Under the pieces are notes generated by a model. The model was not told the origin of the DNA, did no database searches, and saw only the letters and a list, made by a program, of their open reading frames with translations. From Pseudomonas sp. PSB18 (lineage in GTDB: Bacteria; Pseudomonadota; Gammaproteobacteria; Pseudomonadales; Pseudomonadaceae), in contig NZ_NOIN01000001.1 of assembly GCF_014596565.1 (NCBI RefSeq), positions 868,001 through 932,000 of the forward strand: a stretch of DNA of 64,000 nt. The letters run 5' to 3'. Within the stretch, counting starts at the first letter, position 1; each line of letters starts with the position of its first letter. Below are positions 35,347 to 45,959 of this stretch, piece by piece. The position numbers were made by a program, and so were the translations under genes.

Positions 35347-38300
35347 TCAATCCGGCAACCAGCCATCGGCCCAATAGCGCAGGTTGTCACCGCGCAACAT
35401 GAAATCGCGCAGCACCACTTCGCGCAGCTGGTCACCCATCCGATAACTGGCCTGTGAGTCGGACAGGTGCATGCGGATCGCATCCAGCCATTCCTGCGTG
35501 CTGTTGGTCTTCACCCTGGTACAGGGTAGATGACCCCGATAGGCTTCGGTATCGGTACAGATGACCGGGTACCCACAAACCCCGTACTCCAGTAGCCTGA
35601 GGTTGCTCTTGCAGTCGTTGAAAATATGCTGCTCCAGCGGGGCCAGGGCCAGGTCCAGGTTCAGGCTCGCCAGCTTGGCCGGATACTCCGAGAGCGGCAC
35701 GCCAGCATGGTATTCATGCACATAGGGCCTGAGGGAATCCGGACACATGCCGAAGAAGACCCATTCGACTTCATCGGCCAGCTCGCGTACCACCTCGGCA
35801 ATGATTTCCAGATCTCCCCGGTGGCTGGTACCGCCGCCCCAACCCACCCGGGGCTTGATCGACGTACGGCGCTGACTGGTCAGCCGATGCCACAGATGCG
35901 GCGCCAGCATGTTCGGCACTACGCGGATATCGTGATGAAGACCGGACAATGCCTCCGCCAGGGCAAACGTCGAGACCACCACCCGATCACACAGGGCAAT
36001 GCCGCGCTCCAACAGGTTAACGATGTCGTCGGGCATGTTGCGGGTGTGATCGTTCTTTTCAGGAATCTTCGCCACATAGTCATCGAGTTCGTAGATGCGC
36101 ATGGCGTTGGAATAGGTTTTCACCTGGACGATGTCGTTGAACTTGCCACTGTTGTAGCGCCCCTGGAGCACGATCACATCCGGTGACTGGCGCTCGATCT
36201 CAATGATCGACGGCATCTCATAGGACACCCGTCCGACGATCCGCCCGGTTGCCCGCAGTTCGATCAGCGGCTGGCTCACGCGGTAATGGCCGATGGCGGA
36301 ACTGTTGAGGGCCAGGCCAAGGACCGAAGGCAGCGGACGGCTGTATAAAGGATTCCAGCCGGTGCGTTGGCCCGGCGCCAGGCCAAAACTGTTGCCGGCC
36401 AGGCTCAGGTTACGGTTGTAGGCCGGATCGTTGGCGATCCAGGGCAACCAGCGCTGATAGAACGATTCCTGCTCCTGTTCCACGCGCTGCTTCCAGGACG
36501 CTTCGCGCGCGCTCCCGGCAGAGGGTGTCAGGACCACGTTGGCATAAGGCGTGGTCACCACCAGATACCCTTGCTTGCCGACCTCCAGGCACAACTCGAG
36601 GAAGTTGATGCCTGGCGTTTCAATGGCAGGCGACAGCCCCCCGACGCTATCGAATACCGCCCTGCGCACCAACAGGCAATGGCCGCTCACGGCGCTCCAA
36701 TTCTGCACAACCTGCAAACGTTGCATATAACCGCCGGCGGTGACCTGTTCGTTCGCAAACGGCCGGCCGGCCAAGCCATCGAGCCCCAACACCAGGCCCG
36801 AGTCAATAACCTGCCCCTGTAGATTCAGAGTTCGCGGACCGACGATCCCGACTTCCGGGCGCTGGGCATGGTTCAGCAATTCATCCAGCCAGGCCGCGTC
36901 ATGGGTCACACAGAACGGACTGAGCAACAGCAGGTAATCGCCGCGCGCTTGCCCGACGGCAAAATTGCGCAGCTGCGCTTCGTTGCCCAATTCGTCCGGG
37001 GCGATAATCCGCAACTTGTCGCTGCCCAGCTCTGCCATGGCTGTCAGCCAGTTGCGCATCTCGGCGGCTTCGCTGCCGTTGTCGACGACAATGACTTCGT
37101 AACGTTCGTAGGCCGTGGTGGTCAGCAGATTACTGATGCAATTTTCCAGCGCCGCCAGTTGATCCTTGACGCTGATGATGATCGACACCAGCGGGCGTTC
37201 GGGGTGCAGGTATTCGATCCGCGGGATCAACGGCAACGGCCCCGGATGCAACCGATGTTCAACGCCCAGACGCTGCAGATGCGCCGCCACCAGCCTGGGG
37301 CTCAGCTCGATCACCTGCGGCTGCGAAAGCCATTGGGCGAAGGCCAGGGTCGACTCCACCTGGACTTCCGCCAGGTGCTCGATGGTCTGCGGCCCCTGGG
37401 TTTCCACCAGGCGCCAGATCAGGTCATGGGGCGCCAATTCACCCAGATCCGCATCGAAGCCACCCAGCGCCTGTACCCGCTCACGAGCGAAGGCCAAGGT
37501 CCTGCCCACATAGGGGTAGGCTCGCATCAGGTCGAGATTGAAATCCGGCTTGAAGATCGGCTCCGAAGACTTGCCGTCTTCCAGCGCGCCTTCGTCGCTG
37601 TAGACACAAGCGATACCGGGCATGGCATTGATCCGTTCGGCCAGCACCAGCAAGGCCGATTCCCGCAGTCGGTCACCGGCGTGCAGCAGATAGAACCAGT
37701 CGGCGCCGTCCAGTCGCGGCAGCATGTCATTGAGGCCACGCACCCAGTCAGTGGGCAGCGCCATGCGCAGCACATTGCCTTCGATTGCGCCGCGTCCGTT
37801 GGAAAACAGCAGCACCGGCTCGCTGGCATAGAGTTGCCCAGCGATGCTGTCGAGGGTCAGCGCCACCGCCTCGGCGTCTTCCTCGAAATCGAACACCACA
37901 GGCACGATACCCGGGCGCCGGGGCCAGAGTTCGACTTGATGGAGGACCACCCGTTGGCGCGCCGCGTCGAACCGTCGGCACTCCAGCCATTGGGCGTAAA
38001 GCTCGTCGTAACTCTCAGTGTCGGTGCCAACCTGATAACCGACGACAGCTTGTCGACTGGCCATCAACGAATTCAGGTTCAACTCTTCCCAGTCGTGAGG
38101 CTGGCCTGGCTTGACCTGATCGAGGGTCTGATAGCGGATCCAGCCCGACGCTGGCGCGGATTCGCCACTGCGTTCAGCCAACATCTGGGCCAGCCACGTC
38201 CACTCGACGGGTGCGGCATTGACCATGTCAGGACGGTGGGACAGCCGCTGCGGATACAACCGTTCGAGGCTGTCGAGACTGCACCGCTCCACCAGGTTGC

Positions 38301-38925
38301 CGCGCCGGAGCAGGCAGATGAACAATGCCAGGTCGAGCAATGCGACAAACCCCTGGCCGGCCTGGGCCAATGCTGGCAACAGGGACTCGATATCGACCCG
38401 GCGCATCATCGCGCCGGAAAAACCACCGAAGATATTGCGTGGCGTGGACTCGATGTAGGCCAACAGGTCGTCGCCCTTGTACAGCCCTTCGAACAGGGCG
38501 ATGCCGACGTTCTCCAGGCGAATCGGCAAGACGTAACCGTCCGCATCGATGAAGTGGCGCTTGCTGATGACCAACCGGGCATCGGCATGCTCGTCCAGGG
38601 CCTGCGCCTGTTGACGCACGCAGGCACCGAGCAACTGATCGTCATCGCAGAGAAACTTGATGTACTCCCCGCTCGCCTCTTCCAGGCACCGCAACAGATT
38701 CTGCTGGAAACCCAGCCGCTGGGGATTGCGCAGATAACGCACCGCAACGCCGGAAGTTTCCTGCAATGCGTCTACGATCTGGCGGATGTCGTCACCGGGG
38801 CAATCATCGCATACGATGATTTCGAGGTTATCGTAGTCCTGGTCCAGGGCGCTCTTGAGTGACTCGCGAAAAAAGCGAGGGTTGAATGCGGGAATGACGA
38901 TACTGACAAGAGGTGTTGGTTTCAC
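35347..38925 (-). CDS. Multidomain glycosyltransferase (1192 aa)
   Basis: 1192 residues from a GTG at 38925, the first start that keeps the GT2 opening PLVSIVIPAFNPRFFRESL; the open frame continues upstream only through repeat DNA. Blocks: N-terminal GT2 (1-240), a degenerate GT2-like block (370-560), a full GT2 (about 600-840, PLVSIIISVKDQLAALENCI) and a C-terminal GT4-like domain (about 890-1192, PRVGWGGGTSHRGDLEIIAE, YPAKLASLNLDLALAPLEQ). Closest in C-terminal design to the gene at 16098. It is the first island gene after flgL, and no promoter was seen in the gap, so read-through from the flg operon is possible. Confidence 0.86.
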   Translation of the reverse strand: MKPTPLVSIVIPAFNPRFFRESLKSALDQDYDNLEIIVCDDCPGDDIRQIVDALQETSGVAVRYLRNPQRLGFQQNLLRCLEEASGEYIKFLCDDDQLLGACVRQQAQALDEHADARLVISKRHFIDADGYVLPIRLENVGIALFEGLYKGDDLLAYIESTPRNIFGGFSGAMMRRVDIESLLPALAQAGQGFVALLDLALFICLLRRGNLVERCSLDSLERLYPQRLSHRPDMVNAAPVEWTWLAQMLAERSGESAPASGWIRYQTLDQVKPGQPHDWEELNLNSLMASRQAVVGYQVGTDTESYDELYAQWLECRRFDAARQRVVLHQVELWPRRPGIVPVVFDFEEDAEAVALTLDSIAGQLYASEPVLLFSNGRGAIEGNVLRMALPTDWVRGLNDMLPRLDGADWFYLLHAGDRLRESALLVLAERINAMPGIACVYSDEGALEDGKSSEPIFKPDFNLDLMRAYPYVGRTLAFARERVQALGGFDADLGELAPHDLIWRLVETQGPQTIEHLAEVQVESTLAFAQWLSQPQVIELSPRLVAAHLQRLGVEHRLHPGPLPLIPRIEYLHPERPLVSIIISVKDQLAALENCISNLLTTTAYERYEVIVVDNGSEAAEMRNWLTAMAELGSDKLRIIAPDELGNEAQLRNFAVGQARGDYLLLLSPFCVTHDAAWLDELLNHAQRPEVGIVGPRTLNLQGQVIDSGLVLGLDGLAGRPFANEQVTAGGYMQRLQVVQNWSAVSGHCLLVRRAVFDSVGGLSPAIETPGINFLELCLEVGKQGYLVVTTPYANVVLTPSAGSAREASWKQRVEQEQESFYQRWLPWIANDPAYNRNLSLAGNSFGLAPGQRTGWNPLYSRPLPSVLGLALNSSAIGHYRVSQPLIELRATGRIVGRVSYEMPSIIEIERQSPDVIVLQGRYNSGKFNDIVQVKTYSNAMRIYELDDYVAKIPEKNDHTRNMPDDIVNLLERGIALCDRVVVSTFALAEALSGLHHDIRVVPNMLAPHLWHRLTSQRRTSIKPRVGWGGGTSHRGDLEIIAEVVRELADEVEWVFFGMCPDSLRPYVHEYHAGVPLSEYPAKLASLNLDLALAPLEQHIFNDCKSNLRLLEYGVCGYPVICTDTEAYRGHLPCTRVKTNSTQEWLDAIRMHLSDSQASYRMGDQLREVVLRDFMLRGDNLRYWADGWLPD

Positions 38926-38960
38926 GCGAAAGACTCTCGGCCGGCCGGTGTTCCGACCCT

Positions 38961-39066
38961 TGTGGCGAGGGGATTCATCCCCGTTGGGCTGCAGAGCGGC
39001 CCTCAATCCTGCACCTCGTGTCGTGGAGCTGCTACGCAGCCCCACGGGGATGAATCCCTCGCCACA
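38961..39066. repeat. Paired palindromic repeat, family B
   Basis: TGTGGCGAGGGGATTCATCC at the left end and its complement ending GGGATGAATCCCTCGCCACA at the right, with inner GGGCTGC / GCAGCCC-like arms. It lies between flgL and the first island glycosyltransferase, where a terminator would be expected. Other full copies are at 47750 and 52197. Confidence 0.9.
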
Positions 39067-39106
39067 GGTACAGCCAATACTTCAAACGAGCGGTATTACC
39101 TGCTCA

Positions 39107-40672
39107 TCAGATCTTGTTGAACAACCCCAGTTGGGTGATCTTGCTGAACGCCAGTTGCGATGCCTGCAGCATGGTTTGTTGCAACGTCAGGCGCGTCATC
39201 ACCTCGGCCGGGTCGGAATCGCGAATCGCCGACTGGGTCTGGGAGTTGGCCAGGACAAAACTCTGATTGGTGTCGGACTGGTTATCGAGCGCTTGTCCAC
39301 GACCACCGACCGAACTCAACCCACTGGTCAACTGATCCGTACCGCTGGCCAGGTTGCCGATGCCGGAAGCCAGCGCCGCAAGCATTTTCTGACCGGCAAT
39401 CGCGTCGCCCTCGACCGGTGTACTCAAAGCAGCCTTCAGCTGGTTCACGGTATCCAGAATGTTCTGGGTTTCGTGGGTATTGACCGCAATGCTGAATTGA
39501 TCGTTGGCGGCCGGCGCGCCATTGAGCGTAAAACTCACCCCTGAAGCGGTGGCGACGTTGCCTGCCAGGGTTCCGCTGGAAATCACCTGGCTACTGCTGG
39601 TCAGCGGCGCGGCGTACAGTTCGAAGTCCGTGGCACTGGTGAACTTCAACACCGCCGAACCCGTCGGGAAACTGGCGTGGTAGGCAACCGGATCGGTGAT
39701 TTGACTGCCGGTGATCTGCGTCGCAGTGGAGTTGCCCGGGCTACGCGCCACGGCGAATGTGTCGGGTTTGGCGGCCAGGGTGAACGTGTGCCCGGGCAAC
39801 ACGGCGCCGGCAACGTCACCGGATTTCAGGTTGACGTTCAGGGTCAGGTCGACGCCGCGAAAGCTCACGTTCTGCCCGGCCTGGGTATTGGGCGTGATGA
39901 CGCCGCCCTGGCTGGCTTCGGCGGTCACGTCGTTACCGCTTGAATCAGTGATTTTCAACTGGGTGCCGCTGGCGAACTCTACGGTATACGGCTCACCGCT
40001 GCGGAACTGGCTGTTGTAGGTAACGGCGGATGATACCTGGCCGTTGGTCAGTACCACACGGCCATCATCCACCGCCGGAGCGGTCATGGTGACCTGGGTA
40101 CGGCTGGTGTTGATGGCTTGCTGGAACACTTCCCAACCGGTGCTGTTGGTGGCCATCGACATGGTGTCGCCCACTGGGAGGTCCAGGGTCATCTGGTCGC
40201 CGTTGTAGCTGTAGCTGCCATCGCCGTTGCGGGTGAACGGCACGACATCACCCTTGGAGCCGGCGAAGATGTATTTGCCGTTTTCATCCTTGGTATTCAT
40301 CAGGCTCAGCAACTGGTCTTCGATCGAACCCAGTTCCGAGGCGACGGATTTACGGTCTGAATCGGTATAACCGGCGTTACCGGCGCTCACAGCCAGTTCC
40401 TTGGCACGCTGCAGCACGTTATTGATGCTGGTCATCACCGCTTCAGTCGTACCCAGGGTTGCCTTGATCGTGCTGACGTTGGTTTCGTACTGGGACAGCA
40501 TGGAGGCCTGGTTACCCAGTTGCAGCAGACGCGAAGCACCTACGGGATCGTCGGCGGCGGTGTTGATACGCACCAGGCTGCTGGCTTCTTCGCTGGTCTT
40601 GACCACATTGGCGAAGTTCTTCTGGTAGTTCGCAGCCGTGCTTTCGTAAAACTGAGAGGTAGAAATGCGCAT
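39107..40672 (-). CDS. flgL: Hook-filament junction protein FlgL
   Basis: 521 residues. Second junction protein between hook and filament. Flagellin-like N-terminus (MRISTSQFYESTAANYQKNF) and C-terminus (LQQTMLQASQLAFSKITQLG) with a long Ser/Thr/Gly-rich centre. It is longer than P. aeruginosa FlgL (about 440), with the extra length in the central domain. Last gene of the flgF-L run; it starts 13 bases after flgK. Confidence 0.95.
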   Translation of the reverse strand: MRISTSQFYESTAANYQKNFANVVKTSEEASSLVRINTAADDPVGASRLLQLGNQASMLSQYETNVSTIKATLGTTEAVMTSINNVLQRAKELAVSAGNAGYTDSDRKSVASELGSIEDQLLSLMNTKDENGKYIFAGSKGDVVPFTRNGDGSYSYNGDQMTLDLPVGDTMSMATNSTGWEVFQQAINTSRTQVTMTAPAVDDGRVVLTNGQVSSAVTYNSQFRSGEPYTVEFASGTQLKITDSSGNDVTAEASQGGVITPNTQAGQNVSFRGVDLTLNVNLKSGDVAGAVLPGHTFTLAAKPDTFAVARSPGNSTATQITGSQITDPVAYHASFPTGSAVLKFTSATDFELYAAPLTSSSQVISSGTLAGNVATASGVSFTLNGAPAANDQFSIAVNTHETQNILDTVNQLKAALSTPVEGDAIAGQKMLAALASGIGNLASGTDQLTSGLSSVGGRGQALDNQSDTNQSFVLANSQTQSAIRDSDPAEVMTRLTLQQTMLQASQLAFSKITQLGLFNKI

Positions 40673-40685
40673 GGGCTACGGCTCC

Positions 40686-42752
40686 TTAAAGACTGTTGAT
40701 CAATGTGCTGAAGATTTGCTGCGCCGCCTTGATGATCTGCGAAGAGGCGGTGTAGTACTGCTGGAACTTGACCAGGTTGCCGGTTTCCTCGTCCAGATCC
40801 ACGCCTGACAGCGAGTCACGGGCGTTTTTGGCGTTGTTCAGGATCGCGCCGGTGGCAGCGCTGTCGAGCTTGCCCTGGGCAGCCTTGGAGCCGACACCCT
40901 CCACCAGCTTGCCGTAGGCATCGCTCAAGGAAATCCCGCCACTGGAGGAGCCAGTATCTACGCTCTTGGCGGTCTGCAGACCGGCCAGGATGGTGCCGTT
41001 ACGGTTGTCCAGGCTACCCGCCTTGCTGACGCTGACGTTGATGGCGGCCCCGTTGGACGGTGCTCCGGCGATGGACATGGCGAAGCTGACGGTGCGCTGC
41101 ACCGGTGGCGCCGACGAATCCATGATCGGGTTGCCGCTGGCATCCTTCAGCGGAACGCTCAGGTTCAATGTGTTGCTTTGACCGGGGGTGATCGTGCCAT
41201 TGCTGAGCTCGTTACCCTGGGCATCGAGCAATTGGTAAGCCTGGCTGGTGCCATCGGCGGAGGTCGCACCAAACAGTACCTTGACCGGCATGGAGGTCTT
41301 GATGCCGTTCTGGATGACGCTGGTGGTGGCCGCGTCATAGATATCCAGCTTCGTCGTCAGGGTCGGCTGCCCACTGGCCGGAATGGTCAGCGTGCCGCTG
41401 CCGCCCGCCGCGATGGCTGCACCCAGCGGCGCGGCAATCGCCAGTCGCTTGGAGTCGGTCATCTCGGTCTTGATATTGCCTGCCGCATTGCGGGTCGGCG
41501 TGATCTTGAACGAGTCGCCGGCTGCCGCGGTGCCGTTGGCGAAGGTCATCGAGAAGCCGTCGATCACCGGTGGCGGCGTAGTCGCGGTGCTGAACGCACC
41601 CATCGACGAGCCATCGGGCAAGCGCTGAACGGTGTAGTTGGTACCGCTGGTGAACGTTACCTTGTAGTCGTTGGTGGTCAGTTTGCCGGCGTCGGTGATG
41701 GCCACATTGAAATTGCCGGAACCTGCACTGTTGTTCAGCGCGGCAACGCTGCGCTGACTGACCTGTGCGGCGCTGTTGATGTCATTGAACAGGTTGGAAC
41801 CAAAGGCACCGTTCATGTCGATACCCGACGCCTGCACGGTGTTCATCTGGTCAGCGACCACCAGGGCGACGCGGCCCAGCTCGTTCATGGCCGGGTCGAG
41901 GACGGTGCTGCGGTAGCGCATCAGGCCACCGATCTCGCCACCGGTGAGCACCGAGGTGAGGTCCATGGAGCTGGAGCCGCTGTTGAGCTGGATACCCATG
42001 CGCCCCGGATCGTTCTTGTCCGGCACGGCCTGCAGGGTATTGACCGTTGTGCCCATCACCAGCGGCTGGCCGGAACCCAGGTAGATGTCCAGGCTGCTGC
42101 CGTTTTCCACAACCTGGGTGCCGGTGAACGTCGACAGCTGGCGAATGGCTTCGCCACGGGAATCCAGCAGATCATTGGGCGCGCCGCCGGCGTTGGAGAC
42201 TTCGGCGATTTTCTTGTTCAGTTGGGCAATGGTGGTGGCCAGGTCGTTGACCTGGTTGACCATGTTCGACAAATTGCCATTGATGTTCGCGCTCTGCTCC
42301 GTCAGTTGACTGGAAATCGAGTTGAACCGATTGCTCAAGGCCTGGGCATCGCTGAGCAGCAACTGGCGGGACGCATCGTCACCGGGCTTGGCATTGACGT
42401 TCTGCACCGACGCGAAAAATTTGGTCAGCGCGCCGTTGAGGCCCGTACCGCTGTCCGAGAGCAAGGAATCCAGAGGCGTGATCTGCCCCTGATAAGCCGC
42501 CGCATCGCTGTTGAGCGAAGTAGTGGTTTTCAGTTGTGCTTCAAGGTAGGAGTTGTAGACCCGACGCACGTCGGCCAGGGTCGTGCCGGAGCCGATGAAC
42601 ACGTTGCCGTATTGATTGGAGGCCTTGGTGGTCTGCACGGTCTGCTGACGCGAATATCCGGCGGTATCGACGTTGGCAATGTTGTTACCAGTGGTCACCA
42701 ACGCGGTCTGGCTGGCTGACAGACCCGACATCCCTATATTGAGCAAACTCAT
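40686..42752 (-). CDS. flgK: Hook-filament junction protein FlgK (HAP1)
   Basis: 688 residues, normal for Pseudomonas. First junction protein on the hook. N-terminal rod/hook signature MSLLNIGMSGLSASQTALVT and NNIANVDTAGYSRQ; C-terminal VKFQQYYTASSQIIKAAQQI. The centre is Ala/Gly/Ser/Thr-rich. It begins 10 bases after flgJ. Confidence 0.96.
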   Translation of the reverse strand: MSLLNIGMSGLSASQTALVTTGNNIANVDTAGYSRQQTVQTTKASNQYGNVFIGSGTTLADVRRVYNSYLEAQLKTTTSLNSDAAAYQGQITPLDSLLSDSGTGLNGALTKFFASVQNVNAKPGDDASRQLLLSDAQALSNRFNSISSQLTEQSANINGNLSNMVNQVNDLATTIAQLNKKIAEVSNAGGAPNDLLDSRGEAIRQLSTFTGTQVVENGSSLDIYLGSGQPLVMGTTVNTLQAVPDKNDPGRMGIQLNSGSSSMDLTSVLTGGEIGGLMRYRSTVLDPAMNELGRVALVVADQMNTVQASGIDMNGAFGSNLFNDINSAAQVSQRSVAALNNSAGSGNFNVAITDAGKLTTNDYKVTFTSGTNYTVQRLPDGSSMGAFSTATTPPPVIDGFSMTFANGTAAAGDSFKITPTRNAAGNIKTEMTDSKRLAIAAPLGAAIAAGGSGTLTIPASGQPTLTTKLDIYDAATTSVIQNGIKTSMPVKVLFGATSADGTSQAYQLLDAQGNELSNGTITPGQSNTLNLSVPLKDASGNPIMDSSAPPVQRTVSFAMSIAGAPSNGAAINVSVSKAGSLDNRNGTILAGLQTAKSVDTGSSSGGISLSDAYGKLVEGVGSKAAQGKLDSAATGAILNNAKNARDSLSGVDLDEETGNLVKFQQYYTASSQIIKAAQQIFSTLINSL

Positions 42753-42762
42753 GGTTCAGACC

Positions 42763-44070
42763 TTATAAAGTCGTGGTGGCGCCTGCGGATGCGTAGTTCT
42801 GGGAACTGGTCATCTGCCGGGCTATATGCGAAATCTTGCTGGCGTAGTGCGGGTCGGTGGCATAACCGGCCTTTTGCAACTCGCGTACAAACTGTTCCGG
42901 GTTATCGGCCGACTTCAGCACAGCTTGATAGCGACTGTTGCTTTGCAGCAGATTGACCAGGTCATGGAAACTGTCGCGGTACGAGGCGTAGGAACGGAAC
43001 TCGGCCGTCTCCTTGACCATCTCGCCATTGCGGAACTCACTGGTAATTGCCCGCGCCGAATCGCCCTTCCAGTTCTGGCTGGCCTTGATGCCAAACAGGT
43101 TGTGGCTGCTGCTGCCATCGGGTTGACGCATGACCGATTTGCCCCAGCCGGTTTCCAGGGCGGCCTGGGCCACCAGGTAACGCGGATCGACGCCGATGCG
43201 GGCCGCCGCTTCCTTGGCCATGGGCAACATGGCGTTGACGAATTCATCGGCGTCGCGGAACGCTTTGCGGGCCGGCGCCAACGGTGGCTGTGCCACGGCG
43301 CGACCATAGACCTGCATATCCCCGCTCGACTCGGAGGCCTTGAGCGCGGCCAGCCAGTCGCCATTGGCCATTTCGCCGGAGGCGGACCTGGTGGCGGTGA
43401 CGGCGCGATCCGAGCGGATATTCTGCGCCGGTGCATCGGTATTGGCATTGGTCGATGCCGAAGGCACCAGCCCGGCGAGAAGACGGTCGGCCAGTTTCGG
43501 CGGCAAGGCCAGGCGACGCTGGTTGAGCAGCTCCATGTCGTTGCGATGCCCCCCTTCGCCCGCCCCTTGCGGCGCGTTGACGGCCCGCGAAGCCCAGAGC
43601 GGACGCTGGCCGCTCTGGCGCGATAAAGGTCCATTGGTGGGCAATGTTCCGGCAGCCACCGGGGTGGGCACCGCCTTGACCTTGTCCAGCGCCTCTTGCT
43701 GCTTGGCAGCCGACGCGGCGGCCGCCTCGCCCGGCGCCAGCGGTTTGTTCTTGGACATCTGACGCAGCAAAACATCGGCCAAGCCGATACCGCCACCTTC
43801 GCGAGACATGGAAACGGCCAACTGCTGGTCGTACATTTCCTGATACTGCTTGGCCTCAGGCGTATTCATGGGGTTGTCCTTGCCCAAGGCCTCGGTGGCA
43901 GAGCGCATGGACTTGAGCATTTCGCCAAGGAACAGCGACTCGAATTCCTGGGCCACTTTGCGCAGGTTGCCATCGCTGTTCTTGTCGCCAACCTTGAGCT
44001 GGTTCAAACGGTTCAGGTCCGAGTAGGAACCCGAATCCCCACTGATCAAAGCGCCCTTGCGCATATCCAT
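42763..44070 (-). CDS. flgJ: Peptidoglycan hydrolase FlgJ
   Basis: 435 residues from ATG at 44070, with GAGGAA 8 bases upstream. Two-domain protein: N-terminal rod-capping domain (about 30-105, KVAQEFESLFLGEMLKSMRS) and C-terminal beta-N-acetylglucosaminidase domain (about 270-420) with catalytic Glu in AQAALETGWGKS. Digests peptidoglycan so the rod can pass through the wall. The linker is long and low-complexity, making it larger than the P. aeruginosa protein (about 400). Exported through the flagellar system, so no signal peptide. Confidence 0.95.
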   Translation of the reverse strand: MDMRKGALISGDSGSYSDLNRLNQLKVGDKNSDGNLRKVAQEFESLFLGEMLKSMRSATEALGKDNPMNTPEAKQYQEMYDQQLAVSMSREGGGIGLADVLLRQMSKNKPLAPGEAAAASAAKQQEALDKVKAVPTPVAAGTLPTNGPLSRQSGQRPLWASRAVNAPQGAGEGGHRNDMELLNQRRLALPPKLADRLLAGLVPSASTNANTDAPAQNIRSDRAVTATRSASGEMANGDWLAALKASESSGDMQVYGRAVAQPPLAPARKAFRDADEFVNAMLPMAKEAAARIGVDPRYLVAQAALETGWGKSVMRQPDGSSSHNLFGIKASQNWKGDSARAITSEFRNGEMVKETAEFRSYASYRDSFHDLVNLLQSNSRYQAVLKSADNPEQFVRELQKAGYATDPHYASKISHIARQMTSSQNYASAGATTTL

Positions 44071-44080
44071 GGCCCGTTCC

Positions 44081-45211
44081 TCAAATCACGATCAGGTCGG
44101 CTTGCAACGCGCCGGCCTGCTTCAAGGCTTCGAGAATCGCCATCAGGTCGCCCGGCGCCGCGCCGACCTGGTTCACCGCCCGGACGATTTCATCCAGGGT
44201 AGTGCCCGGGCCGAACTTGAACATCGGCTTGGCTTCCTGCTGGGCATTGACCCGCGAACGGGGAACCACGGCGGTCTGACCGTTGGACAACGGGCCCGGC
44301 TGGCTGACGATCGGGTCTTCGGTGATGGTCACGGTCAGGCTGCCATGGGTCACGGCCGCTGGCGAAACCTTGACGTTCTGGCCGATCACGATGGTGCCGG
44401 TGCGCGAGTTGATGATGACTTTCGCCACGGCCTGGCCCGGATCAACCTCAAGGTTCTCCAGGATCGACAGGTAGTCGACCCGCTGGCTCGGATCCAGGGG
44501 CGCGGTGACGCGGATCGAGCCGCCGTCGATGGCCTGGGCCACACCTGGGCCGAGCATGTCGTTGATCTTGTCGACGATGCGCTTGGCAGTGGTGAAATCG
44601 GAGCGGTTGAGGTTCAGCGTCAGGCTGTTGCCCTGGTTGAAACCACTCGGTACCGCACGCTCGACCGACGCACCGCCAGGGATACGACCGGCCGACGGAA
44701 CGTTGACAGTGATCTTCGAACCGTCGCGCCCTTCGGCATCGAAACCGCCCACCACCAGGTTGCCCTGGGCGATGGCGTAGACGTTGCCGTCGATACCCTT
44801 GAGCGGCGTCATCAGCAAGGTGCCGCCACGCAAGCTCTTGGAGTTACCGATGGACGAAACCGTGACATCCACCTGCTGGCCCGGTTTGGCGAACGCCGGC
44901 AGATCGGCATTGATGGACACCGCCGCGACGTTTTTCAACTGCACGTTGCCCGAGCCTGGCGGCACCTTGATGCCGAACTGCGACAACATGTTGTTGAAGG
45001 TCTGCAGGGTGAACGGGGTCTGGGTGGTCTGGTCGCCGGTGCCGTTCAGGCCCACGACCAGGCCGTAGCCGATCAACTGGTTGGAACGCACGCCGGAAAT
45101 GCTGGCGATGTCCTTCAGGCGCTCGGCTTGAGCGGTGAAGGCTGCCGACATCACCAATGCACCCATCAGTAGCTGTTTAAGATTCAACCGCTTGAGATTC
45201 AACTGGGCCAC
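44081..45211 (-). CDS. flgI: Flagellar P-ring protein FlgI
   Basis: 376 residues. Periplasmic ring around the rod, exported by Sec: the N-terminus has a signal peptide ending [11 protein letters not shown] before [17 protein letters not shown], the conserved mature start. Conserved [17 protein letters not shown] and the C-terminal [20 protein letters not shown]. It starts directly after the flgH stop with no gap. Confidence 0.96.
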   Translation of the reverse strand: MAQLNLKRLNLKQLLMGALVMSAAFTAQAERLKDIASISGVRSNQLIGYGLVVGLNGTGDQTTQTPFTLQTFNNMLSQFGIKVPPGSGNVQLKNVAAVSINADLPAFAKPGQQVDVTVSSIGNSKSLRGGTLLMTPLKGIDGNVYAIAQGNLVVGGFDAEGRDGSKITVNVPSAGRIPGGASVERAVPSGFNQGNSLTLNLNRSDFTTAKRIVDKINDMLGPGVAQAIDGGSIRVTAPLDPSQRVDYLSILENLEVDPGQAVAKVIINSRTGTIVIGQNVKVSPAAVTHGSLTVTITEDPIVSQPGPLSNGQTAVVPRSRVNAQQEAKPMFKFGPGTTLDEIVRAVNQVGAAPGDLMAILEALKQAGALQADLIVI

Positions 45212-45907
45212 CTAGAAAGGGAACTTCGGGCTGAGGAAGAAACGGTCGAACCAGCCCGGCTGACTCGCATCGGCAAAGGCACCGGTACCCGAGTAGGTAA
45301 TGCGCGCATCGGCCACACGGGTCGAGGAAACAGTGTTGTCGGTGGCGATGTCGTCGGCGCGAACCATCCCGGCGATGCGCACCAGTTCGTCACCGGTGTT
45401 GAGGGTCAGCCACTTCTCGCCGCGCACGACGATGATGCCGTTGGGCAAGACATCGGCGACGGTCACAGTGATCGAACCGGTCAGGCTGTTGCTCTGGCCG
45501 GACTTGCTGTCGCCCTTGGTGGCCCGGTCGGAGCCATAACCGGCGTTAAGGCTCAGGTCATTGCCGCCGATCGGGTTGTTGGTGGTCAGGCTGGAACCGA
45601 ACAGGGAAGTCAGGCCGACGCTGGTCTTGCTGGTCTTGTCCAGTTGCGAGTTGGCGTTCTTGCTGGCCTGGGTCCGCTCGTTCAGGGTAATGGTGATGAT
45701 GTCACCGACCCGGAATGCCTTGCGGTCGCTGTATAGATTCTGCTCGAAACCGGCCTGGTAGATCGAGCCATTGTTGGCGGCGGCCGGCAACGGCGTGCGC
45801 GGCAACACCGGAGCGTAATACGGGTCATTGGGCCTGGGCGTTGGCGCGACACACCCCGCAAGCGCGGTGACCCCACTCAGTGCCAGTACAGATACAAAGC
45901 GTTTCAT
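45212..45907 (-). CDS. flgH: Flagellar L-ring lipoprotein FlgH
   Basis: 231 residues. Outer-membrane ring. Lipoprotein signal with lipobox LAGC and lipidated Cys19 ([19 protein letters not shown]), then the conserved [20 protein letters not shown] and [16 protein letters not shown]. The C-terminus ends FFLSPKFPF. Lies between flgG and flgI in the usual order. Confidence 0.96.
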   Translation of the reverse strand: MKRFVSVLALSGVTALAGCVAPTPRPNDPYYAPVLPRTPLPAAANNGSIYQAGFEQNLYSDRKAFRVGDIITITLNERTQASKNANSQLDKTSKTSVGLTSLFGSSLTTNNPIGGNDLSLNAGYGSDRATKGDSKSGQSNSLTGSITVTVADVLPNGIIVVRGEKWLTLNTGDELVRIAGMVRADDIATDNTVSSTRVADARITYSGTGAFADASQPGWFDRFFLSPKFPF

Positions 45908-45959
45908 GACCCTACCTCTCGGTGTTACAGGCGACCTTGAGGTCGCCCTATAGAAGTGA

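Noticed and set aside
38926..39045. Forty-residue N-terminal extension of the 1192-residue glycosyltransferase
   Set aside because: It is encoded by the family B repeat and has no GT2 sequence; the GTG at 38925 directly precedes the GT2 start.
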